Of a stretch of DNA of 64,000 nucleotides, positions 18,172-26,206 are shown in pieces (the first letter of the stretch is position 1; every line of letters begins with the position of its first letter). The DNA comes from CAVQEG01 sp963711465. Its GTDB lineage: Bacteria > Bacteroidota > Ignavibacteria > OLB7. The DNA lies in the NCBI GenBank assembly GCA_963711465.1, contig CAVQEG010000001.1, forward strand, positions 2,418,001-2,482,000, written 5' to 3'. Position numbers and translations under genes: made by a program. The notes beneath the pieces were generated by a model, which was not told the origin of the DNA, searched no databases, and saw only the letters and a program-made list of their open reading frames with translations.

Positions 18172-19503
18172 ATGCCCCTACGCACGCTCTCCGTGTCGGT
18201 GATTGTCATCCTGCTGAGCGCGATCGCCGCGCGATCGCAGCAGTCGATCACCTTCGACCAGTTTGCAAACCAGATCGATCCCTACTTCGCGCCCGAGCTC
18301 GTTCAGGACGTCCGCGACGCGCTGCCGCAGTCGCCCTTCGCCGTCTGGGTCTACGGCGTCGGCGATTACACGGGCGACGGAGTGAACGATCTGGCGCTGA
18401 CGATTCGTAAAAAAAGCGATAATCACCGGAACATCGACGTGTACTTCTTTGTCGACGACGAGGGCGTGCTGATGCCGATCCGCCACGAAGTCCTCCAGTT
18501 CGTCGAACTCCCGATCGAGGTCGGCGTGTCGATCAACAACGGCAACGTCTATACGGTTCAGAAGCTGAAGGAGTACGACTGGCAGATGCTCGGCTACCAA
18601 TACCGCGACGGCGTGCTGATGATGGTGGACAAATTCATCACCGAACCCCACGGCCGAATGGTGCGCGAGCGCTACCGCAACTACCAGAACCTCGACACGT
18701 GGCAGCGATACCTGACGATTCCCAACGGTGACTCCGTCTTTCGCAGTCAATTCCTGACGGTGCCCAGCTACTCACGGGGCCGGGACGTGAGCGCCGGGTA
18801 TACCGCGACGGCAACGGCTCAGCTCTCGAGGTACGTGATCGACGGCAACTACTACTGGAAGGGCCCCGACGACGCGTCGGCGGCGGTCCGCTCGGCCTAC
18901 GATGACGAATTCCTCTACCTCAATGTCCACGTGCGCGACGACTCGGTCGTCCCGGGTGGCACCGATCCCGGTGATACCGCCGTCGACCGGATCGACGTCT
19001 GGCTGGACATGACCATGAGCGGGGACCGGTTCGAAGACCATCATCCGGGAAAATTTCGATTCGAGACCGACACGAATATCTACGCGCTCTACTTGACACC
19101 GGGAGACTTCATCAACAAGCCGGCCATGATCCGCACGGCGAGTGCCAACGCGCTGGATCGGGAGCAGACCGCGGCGACGCATCGACTCAAGGCGGTTTCT
19201 ATCCGCGATGATGATGGCTACTCGATCAAGGCACGAATACCATGGGCGTTGCTCGGCTTTCCGGCGCCGCCCGTTCTGGACGACGAACTGATGGAATTCG
19301 GCATGACCGTCCTCGTCCACGACGTCGACAACCGCTATCGACCCGAGGAGACGACCACGCTCTCGACGAGCATCGACTTCGATTCCACCAAACCCGCCAC
19401 CTACGGCGCGCTCGTGCTCGTCCCCGATTCGCTGCATTACGGATACTCCGAGAACGTGTTCGCCGAGGATATCCGCGAGCGACTCCAGCAGGTGGGATTC
19501 TGA
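18172..19503 (+). CDS. Exported protein with CBM9-like domain
   Basis: About 443 residues. The signal peptide is MPLRTLSVSVIVILLSAIAARSQQ. The first third contains a calcium-loop-like motif (GDYTGDGVNDLAL, as in FG-GAP/dockerin loops) and unassigned beta structure. The second half (about 230-430) resembles carbohydrate-binding module 9 / DOMON-type domains (AAVRSAYDDEFLYLNVHVRDDS, DRIDVWLDMTM, YSIKARIPWALLGF). It may bind sugars at the cell surface or in the periplasm; no catalytic domain is seen. I chose ATG 18172 because it puts the hydrophobic core close to the start; ATG 18139 is also in frame. It lies 11 bp upstream of yggS, so may be co-transcribed. Confidence 0.75.
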   Translation: MPLRTLSVSVIVILLSAIAARSQQSITFDQFANQIDPYFAPELVQDVRDALPQSPFAVWVYGVGDYTGDGVNDLALTIRKKSDNHRNIDVYFFVDDEGVLMPIRHEVLQFVELPIEVGVSINNGNVYTVQKLKEYDWQMLGYQYRDGVLMMVDKFITEPHGRMVRERYRNYQNLDTWQRYLTIPNGDSVFRSQFLTVPSYSRGRDVSAGYTATATAQLSRYVIDGNYYWKGPDDASAAVRSAYDDEFLYLNVHVRDDSVVPGGTDPGDTAVDRIDVWLDMTMSGDRFEDHHPGKFRFETDTNIYALYLTPGDFINKPAMIRTASANALDREQTAATHRLKAVSIRDDDGYSIKARIPWALLGFPAPPVLDDELMEFGMTVLVHDVDNRYRPEETTTLSTSIDFDSTKPATYGALVLVPDSLHYGYSENVFAEDIRERLQQVGF

Positions 19504-19514
19504 ACGCATCATCG

Positions 19515-20231
19515 ATGAACGGGAACCCCGAAGCAGACGACTCGCTGTCGGCCGACATCCGCGAGCGGCTCGCGGCAGTGCAGCGGCGCGTGGAGGATGC
19601 CTGCAGCCGAAGCGGTCGCGATGCCACATCGGTGACGATCGTGGGCGTGACCAAGCGAAAGCCACCCGAAGTGATCGCAGCCGCATGGTCGGCCGGCATC
19701 GAGGACATCGGTGAGAACTACGTGCAGGAGCTCGTCGAGAAGCAGCAGGCCATCGACGTTCCGGTCCGCTGGCACTACATCGGCCACCTGCAGCGCAACA
19801 AGGTGAAGTACATCGCACCGTTCGTCGAGATGATCCATGCGGTCGACTCCGAGCGACTGGGTCGCGAGATCAACCGCCAGGCAGTGTTCTGCGGCCGGAC
19901 CATTCCCGTTCTGCTGCAAGTCAACACCTCGGGCGAGCCATCGAAGTACGGAGTCGAACCCGACGCCGCGGCCGATCTGGCCGAATCCCTGGCGTCGCTG
20001 GAGCACGTCGAGTTGCGCGGACTGATGACGCTCGCCGCCTACCTGGACGATCCTGAGGCAACGCGTCCGATGTTCCGAATGCTGCGTACGCTTCGCGAGG
20101 AGATCGGTCGACGGATCGACGGGTCGCTGCCATTTCTGTCGATGGGAATGACCAATGATTTCGAGGTGGCAATCGAGGAGGGCGCCACGCACGTTCGCGT
20201 GGGCACGGCGCTCTTCGGCGCTCGCCAGTGA
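19515..20231 (+). CDS. yggS: YggS/PROSC-family PLP-binding protein
   Basis: 238 residues, the family norm. This single-domain alanine-racemase-like TIM barrel binds pyridoxal phosphate and maintains PLP and amino-acid balance without known catalysis. The PLP lysine lies in VGVTKRKPPEVIAAA. Other family motifs are GENYVQELVEK, WHYIGHLQRNKVKY, LLQVNTSGEPSKYG, GLMTLAAYLDD, LSMGMTNDFEVAIEEGATHVRVGTALFG. The ATG at 19515 starts 11 bp after the previous stop. In many bacteria this gene lies near envelope and division genes, as it does here (pgsA, ftsY). Confidence 0.93.
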   Translation: MNGNPEADDSLSADIRERLAAVQRRVEDACSRSGRDATSVTIVGVTKRKPPEVIAAAWSAGIEDIGENYVQELVEKQQAIDVPVRWHYIGHLQRNKVKYIAPFVEMIHAVDSERLGREINRQAVFCGRTIPVLLQVNTSGEPSKYGVEPDAAADLAESLASLEHVELRGLMTLAAYLDDPEATRPMFRMLRTLREEIGRRIDGSLPFLSMGMTNDFEVAIEEGATHVRVGTALFGARQ

Positions 20232-20249
20232 GCGGCGCGTCGCCTTTCG

Positions 20250-20257
20250 TACCTTTG
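20250..20257 (+). promoter_or_regulatory. Possible -7 element TACCTTTG before pgsA
   Basis: TACCTTTG is an exact match to TAnnTTTG and lies 46 bp upstream of the pgsA start, but no TTG is found at the expected distance upstream. Confidence 0.25.
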
Positions 20258-20303
20258 TCGCTTTGCCCGAGTTTCCCCTCCAAAACCCGACTCCACTACG
20301 GCA

Positions 20304-20924
20304 ATGTCCACCGTCGAGCAGACCGCAACGTCCAACACGTACCGTTGGACGTTTTCCAACGCGATCAGCGTGCTGCGTATCGTGCTGGCGCTGCCGGCCT
20401 GGATTGCATTCGAGGCGGGACTGCGAGGGACGGTGGTGGCGATTGCGATATTCGCCGTGATCACCGACCTGCTCGACGGCTACATCGCGCGACGGTACAA
20501 TGAGATCTCCGACCTCGGCAAGATTCTCGATCCCCTCGCCGACAAGGTGTTCGCCGCGACTGCCGTGCTGGTGCTGGTGGCGCACGGCGAGCTGCCGCTG
20601 TGGTTCGTGTTCGTGGTACTTGGTCGGGACCTGATCATCTTCGCGGGAGGAACGTGGATCGAGCGCCGCACCGGTCTGGTGGTGGCCTCGAACTATCCCG
20701 GCAAGGCAGCAGCGCTGACGCTTGCCGTCACGCTGATGCTCATCGTGGCGCGCGTACCTCACGGTGTGACCGACGTGTTGCTCGGGATCTCGCTGCTGTT
20801 GCTGGCCGTCTCGCTGGTGCTCTACGTGGTCCGCGGCGTACGCGCGCTTCGCGGTGCCGAGGCCGACGCATCGACGTCATCGACAGCTGAGCGAACGAAG
20901 GGAACCGCGGACGTTTCCGAGTAG
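20304..20924 (+). CDS. pgsA: CDP-diacylglycerol-glycerol-3-phosphate 3-phosphatidyltransferase
   Basis: 206-residue inner-membrane enzyme that makes phosphatidylglycerol phosphate. The CDP-alcohol phosphotransferase signature D-x2-D-G-x2-A-R-x8-G-x3-D-x3-D is complete in DLLDGYIARRYNEISDLGKILDPLADK (split here as motif elements over about residues 55-82). About five to six hydrophobic helices are present, with a Thr/Ser/Glu-rich soluble tail. PgsA is chosen over phosphatidylserine synthase because of the length and NAISVLRIVLALP start. It lies 27 bp upstream of ftsY. Confidence 0.9.
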   Translation: MSTVEQTATSNTYRWTFSNAISVLRIVLALPAWIAFEAGLRGTVVAIAIFAVITDLLDGYIARRYNEISDLGKILDPLADKVFAATAVLVLVAHGELPLWFVFVVLGRDLIIFAGGTWIERRTGLVVASNYPGKAAALTLAVTLMLIVARVPHGVTDVLLGISLLLLAVSLVLYVVRGVRALRGAEADASTSSTAERTKGTADVSE

Positions 20925-20951
20925 ACATCAACCAACGCAACCGGACCGACC

Positions 20952-22027
<1,076 letters not shown>

Positions 22028-22031
<4 letters not shown>

Positions 22032-22756
22032 AACAGGGATGCATCATCGCCGCCGTCGTCGCCGCCCTCCTCATCGGCGTGGTGGCCGTCATCGGGTACC
22101 ACTACGTCAGCAACGTGCTCGATATACCGGACGAATACGCAGCGTACACCGACATGGATTCGACGATCGCGCGCGTGCAGAGTAAGACGCCCGCGCCGCC
22201 GGATTCCGCGCGACTCGACAGCGCCCGTCTCCACGAGTTCCTCGGAACGCTCGGACCGGTTGCGAAGGGACTGACGCCGATCATCGCGACGCTCGATTCG
22301 CTGCACGCGGCGAGCGGCGACTCGGCGAGCGTCTCGCTCTCGGAGATGCCGGCGATGCTTCGCAAGGTGATCCTCACCGGCCCTACGTCAAGGCGCGCCC
22401 TGGTGGAATATCTCAACGCACACGACATCTCCTGGGCGCAGTACCAGTGGCTGAAGCAGCGCGTGATCCTCGCCTCGGGGATTACTCCGGCGTCGGTCGA
22501 CTCGGTGATCGCCTCCCGACTCGCCGAGCTGTTGCCGGAAAGTGGTACTGACCTGAGCGATTCGACGAAGACGCACGTGATGCCGTCCTTCGACGACGTC
22601 GAGCAGCTGCGCCGCACACAGCCACCCGACTCCGCAGAGATCGCGCTGGTACGTCCCTATCGGGACACGCTGCTGACGAAGGGCCTGGCGACCCTGGTGG
22701 GACTCGATTCGAAGTTCAGCGGGATCATGAAGATGAACGTTCACGACACGCCGTAA
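22028..22756 (+). CDS. Unknown single-span membrane protein coupled to ftsY
   Basis: 242 residues. One N-terminal membrane helix (about 5-27, CIIAAVVAALLIGVVAVIGYHYV) is followed by a soluble, probably periplasmic, mostly helical domain (ARLHEFLGTLGPVAKGL; PTSRRALVEYLNAHDISWAQYQWLKQRVI). I recognise no family. Its ATG overlaps the ftsY stop by 4 bp, so it is made together with FtsY. The pattern of a short inside segment, one helix and a helical ectodomain would suit a chaperone-like or regulatory partner at the membrane, but that is speculation. Confidence 0.75.
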
Positions 22757-22785
22757 GCGATCGAGCCCGATTCCCCCCCGGTAGC

Positions 22786-22807
22786 GTGTGACAATTGATG
22801 TTCACAC
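22786..22807. promoter_or_regulatory. Dyad GTGTGA-N10-TCACAC next to the tRNA promoter
   Basis: GTGTGA (22786-22791) and TCACAC (22802-22807) form an inverted repeat that abuts the candidate -33 element. The half-sites look CRP-like, but the spacing (N10 within TGTGA...TCACA) is 4 bp too long for a standard CRP site. Confidence 0.3.
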
Positions 22808-22838
22808 TTGATCGCACCGGTCGCAACACGTAGCTTTG
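22808..22838 (+). promoter_or_regulatory. Promoter of tRNA-fMet, TTG-N20-TAGCTTTG
   Basis: TTG at 22808-22810 and TAGCTTTG at 22831-22838 are 20 bp apart. The -7 element matches TAnnTTTG exactly and lies 39 bp before the mature tRNA, so the site is well placed. This is the cleanest promoter in the window. Confidence 0.65.
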
Positions 22839-22877
22839 TTGGCTCTTGTGTGAGCGAGGGCTCACAGTTGACATGAT

Positions 22878-22950
<73 letters not shown>

Positions 22951-22956
22951 CTACGA

Positions 22957-22988
22957 CCCCCGGTTCTATCACAGAATCGGGGGTTTTT
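22957..22988 (+). terminator. Terminator of tRNA-fMet
   Basis: An 11-bp stem with one G.T pair, CCCCCGGTTCT (22957-22967) with AGAATCGGGGG (22973-22983), has a 5-base loop and is followed by TTTTT. Confidence 0.9.
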
Positions 22989-23167
22989 CGTTTCGGGGTA
23001 CACCATAGGGGGACAGATTCGTCCCCATACCTCGCCCGCTGTCAGGAATCGTTCTCGGTATGAACGACACCGCTCCCGCTTCATCCCCCGCTGCACCATT
23101 CCGGCTTCGTGTCCCGATGATCCCGGTCCGACGCAAACCGTCGGGTTAGCATCGCGCCTCACCCCCG

Positions 23168-23767
23168 TCACCACAGCCGGAACGCCAGGTGCCCCGTTAC
23201 GCCGTAGGACCAGGTGAACCCATCCGGCAGGGAATTGCCGGGGCCGACCTCGTGCCCCTGTGTCGATCGCGCGTTGAACCCGAGCGGGACGTACCCGAGC
23301 GCGTCGAGCCCGACGTGCAGCCATGACGTACGACGAAATTCCGGCCCGGCCTCGACATAGGTCCCGAACGCCGTCGCCGGCACGGCGTTCGTCTGCCCCT
23401 CGGGGGTGTCGACGCGGAAGGTGAACCCGTCACCGAAACTCAGGAACCACCGGCCACTCAGATGAACCGACAGCAGAACGCCGAGCGCAACGTCGGTGCC
23501 CGTCTCGTTGTGCGTCTCGGTGGCGTGCTCCCGGCCCGGCTCGATGCGCAGCACGTCGAGCGTGAACGCTCCGACGGCGTTGAGCGTGCCACCCGATTCG
23601 AACAGCCACCCGACGCGCGCACCGTCGAAGTTGTTGCCGTAGAGTCCCGCCACCAGTGGTCCGGTCGTCGTCTCGCGAGCCGCCCAATCAAGGGGGTTAC
23701 TGGTCTGTTGCGCGGTGGCCGCCGTCGTGGTAAGCAGCAGCGCCGCAAGGATCGTGTGTGCCTTCAT
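23168..23767 (-). CDS. Predicted outer-membrane beta-barrel protein
   Basis: 199 residues. The signal peptide is MKAHTILAALLLTTTAATAQQ. The mature part consists of alternating hydrophobic/polar strands with aromatic ends (GALFTLDVLR-type, DVALGVLLSVHLSGRWFLSFGDGFTFRV, YGVTGHLAFRLW), and it ends in Trp, an aromatic C-terminal residue typical of BAM-assembled barrels. About eight strands fit the length. No family is recognised. A TACCTTCC element (reverse of 23801-23808) lies about 35 bp upstream and could be its -7 box. It is transcribed alone. Confidence 0.7.
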   Translation of the reverse strand: MKAHTILAALLLTTTAATAQQTSNPLDWAARETTTGPLVAGLYGNNFDGARVGWLFESGGTLNAVGAFTLDVLRIEPGREHATETHNETGTDVALGVLLSVHLSGRWFLSFGDGFTFRVDTPEGQTNAVPATAFGTYVEAGPEFRRTSWLHVGLDALGYVPLGFNARSTQGHEVGPGNSLPDGFTWSYGVTGHLAFRLW

Positions 23768-24231
23768 CAGGGTTATTCCTCGGTGTTCTGTGTCGTTGCG
23801 GGAAGGTACCTGGTGAGATCTCCCATATCGGACATCGCGCGTCCGGCTTCCGGGGAAGACTGCTGTCAGCGCGCGGCGGCGGTGCGGCGGGCGTGCCCTC
23901 GGGATGCGCGGGAGGGCGTAGACGTATCCCACGTTCGTGGCCCCCTGAATGCGGGAGGTATCTTCCCGCCGGGGGCGTTTCGTGGGTAGAGCGACGACAA
24001 ACGCTCCGGCGTTCAAGGCGCCTGCGGTGCACGTGAGTCCGAGTTCCGGAGAGACCGTCGCAGGCGGAAATCCGTACCAGAGCTATCGCCTTCTTCGCGC
24101 ATCCCCCTGAAACGAGAGACCGACATTGAGAAGCAGCCGGCGGTTTCCTCGGCCTCGTCGCGTCGGGAAGCACTCGATCCCTCGTCGCAGGTGGATGACG
24201 ACGCCATCGCCGAGCAACGCAACGCACCGAC
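23768..24231. other. Intergenic region with one nested hairpin
   Basis: 464 bp without a supported gene between divergent units. At 23941-23975 a hairpin has an inner stem GCGGGA/TCCCGC flanked by CCCCC/GGGGG. It might attenuate or end a leader transcript, but there is no good T-run. Confidence 0.4.
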
Positions 24232-25047
24232 ATGAACGCTGAACCAGACTCCCGCATCGCATTCGTCCGCGCCGGAAGCGGACCGCCGGTGCTGCTGGTG
24301 CATGGCAACCCGGCGACGCACACGCTGTGGCGTCCCGTCCTCGGCGCGTTTTCGGCGCACCGCTCGGTCTATGCCGTCGATCTGCCCGGATTCGGAGCCT
24401 CGCCCCCGCCCTCTCGCGATGGGGGCTATCGCGTCGATGCCATCGCCCGTTCACTGCTCGAATTCGCCGATCAACAGAACGTCCTTCGCTTCGACCTCGT
24501 CGCCCATTCCTACGGCGCCGCCGTGGCCATGGTGCTTGCGGCATCACATCCGGAACGAATTCGCTCGCTGGTCCTGATCACACCGCTCGCCGATCGTCAG
24601 CCGCCGATCGCCATCGCCGCCCGGATTTCCCTCGTACGCATCCTCGTCCGTTCGATCTGGAAGGCCCTGCCCGATCGGCTCCGCCGTCTGATCATCCGAC
24701 TCGGAACCCGCCGCTCCGGCGGCGGCGGGTACGATGATCGTCGCATCCGTGAAATCGCAGAGGAAATGCGGCCCTCTACCGCGGTCGTGACCATGCTCCA
24801 GCTGATGGCACAGCTCGACTACGCGGTCGTCCACGACGCGATCGTGCGGCTTGCAAATTCGTCCGTTCAAATCCTCCTCATCGGCGCGACGGACGATCGC
24901 GTGATTCCGCACGAACACTACCTTCGTCTCCGCGACCTGCTGCCGAATGCTGCCCACCTCGAGTTCCAAGGCGGTCACGTTCCGATCTGGGAATTTCCCC
25001 GACAGTTGTCAGGCGCGATCGAATCGTTTCTTGACGGACAGAATTAA
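24232..25047 (+). CDS. Alpha/beta-hydrolase
   Basis: 271 residues with the canonical fold. The oxyanion region is VLLVHGNPATHTLW, the nucleophile elbow is VAHSYGAAVA (Ser at about 94), the acid Asp is in IGATDDRVIP and the catalytic His is in FQGGHVPIWEFP. A cap domain of basic helices (KALPDRLRRLIIRLGTRR) lies between strands 6 and 7. The substrate is unknown; esterase, lipase-like or haloalkane-type functions are possible. The next gene, a glycosyltransferase, starts 7 bp after its stop, so the two are an operon and the hydrolase may act on the same lipid or carotenoid. Confidence 0.88.
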   Translation: MNAEPDSRIAFVRAGSGPPVLLVHGNPATHTLWRPVLGAFSAHRSVYAVDLPGFGASPPPSRDGGYRVDAIARSLLEFADQQNVLRFDLVAHSYGAAVAMVLAASHPERIRSLVLITPLADRQPPIAIAARISLVRILVRSIWKALPDRLRRLIIRLGTRRSGGGGYDDRRIREIAEEMRPSTAVVTMLQLMAQLDYAVVHDAIVRLANSSVQILLIGATDDRVIPHEHYLRLRDLLPNAAHLEFQGGHVPIWEFPRQLSGAIESFLDGQN

Positions 25048-25054
25048 TTCATCC

Positions 25055-26203
25055 ATGCTCCCCTACGCGATCCTCGTTGCACTGCTCACGTTCTGCGGAT
25101 TCCTCCTCGCCCTGTGGGTGTGGCGACGCCAACTGCATGTGCGGGCTACGCCGCCCGTTCCCGAGGAACTTCCGATGGTCAGCATCATCGTGCCCGCGCT
25201 CAACGAGGAGTCGACGGTCGAACCGGCAATGCGATCGCTGCTGGCGCTCGACTATCCGTCGCTCGAAATCATCGCCGTCGACGATCGATCGACCGATCGC
25301 ACCGGATCGATCCTGGACGCGTTGGCCGAGGAGCGCCCCGATCGACTTCGTGTCATCCATATCGATCACCTTCCCGACGGCTGGCTGGGGAAATGCAATG
25401 CGCTCGAAATGGCAGCCCGAGATGCACGCGGCGAATGGCTGCTGTTTACCGACGCCGATGTCCTCATACGACCGACTGCAATACGGACGGCCATTGGATT
25501 CGCCAACGCGCGTCGCGCCGACCACGTCGTGCTCTATCCGCGAATGCTGTGGCATGGCGCCGTCGAGGCGTCGCTGCTCGGACTGTTCGCCATGTCGCTG
25601 TCTGTGGCGTTTCAGACCTGGCGGGTGGAATCGAAGTCGCTTCGATCGTTCGTGGGCATTGGTGCGTTCAATATGATCCGCCGCGAACTCTACGACCGAT
25701 TGGGCCGACACGAACGGCTGCGGCTCGAGGTCGCCGACGACATGAAGCTGGGATACCTGGCGAAGAAATTCGGCGGGCATTCCGTGGCGGTTAATTCCGA
25801 CGGACTCGTATCGGTGCGGTGGCGACTCGGCGTCGCCGATACGGTGAAGGGACTCAAACGCAGCGCGTTCGCCGGCGTCGACTTCGCATGGTGGAAGATC
25901 ATCGGCAGCGTGGTGCTTTTCGGAGGCGTCCTGCTCACGCCGTACGTGCTGCCGTTCGTCGCGCGAACCACCGCCGTCACCATCCTGTCACTCGCGTCGA
26001 TTGCATCCATTCTCGGCGCCTACGCCGTCACCGGACTGATGAACGGACTCCCCTGGTGGAGCGGCCTGCTGCACCCGATCGCCTGCGTCGTGTTCGTATA
26101 CAGTCTCATCGCCTCGGCCGTGGAAACCACCGCGCGTGGGGGAATCGAGTGGCGCGGCACCTTCTACTCGATTGCCGAATTGAAGCGCGGAAGCGTTCGG
26201 TAA
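25055..26203 (+). CDS. Membrane-bound family 2 glycosyltransferase (CruC-like)
   Basis: 382 residues. An N-terminal membrane anchor (about 1-24) precedes a GT-A domain: VSIIVPALNEESTVEPAMRSLL, IIAVDDRSTDRTG, GWLGKCNALEMAA, WLLFTDADVLI (DxD), then two to three C-terminal helices. This layout, with LGKCNAL, is that of the hydroxychlorobactene glucosyltransferase CruC/CrtQ-type enzymes and related lipid glycosyltransferases of the FCB group. With squalene/phytoene-synthase-like genes elsewhere in the window, a carotenoid or hopanoid sugar transfer is possible but not shown. It is in an operon with the alpha/beta hydrolase. Confidence 0.85.
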   Translation: MLPYAILVALLTFCGFLLALWVWRRQLHVRATPPVPEELPMVSIIVPALNEESTVEPAMRSLLALDYPSLEIIAVDDRSTDRTGSILDALAEERPDRLRVIHIDHLPDGWLGKCNALEMAARDARGEWLLFTDADVLIRPTAIRTAIGFANARRADHVVLYPRMLWHGAVEASLLGLFAMSLSVAFQTWRVESKSLRSFVGIGAFNMIRRELYDRLGRHERLRLEVADDMKLGYLAKKFGGHSVAVNSDGLVSVRWRLGVADTVKGLKRSAFAGVDFAWWKIIGSVVLFGGVLLTPYVLPFVARTTAVTILSLASIASILGAYAVTGLMNGLPWWSGLLHPIACVVFVYSLIASAVETTARGGIEWRGTFYSIAELKRGSVR

Positions 26204-26206
26204 ATC

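Noticed and set aside
22787..22806. A CRP/FNR binding site
   Set aside because: Half-sites TGTGA/TCACA are present but separated by 10 bases where CRP needs 6; recorded as a dyad only.
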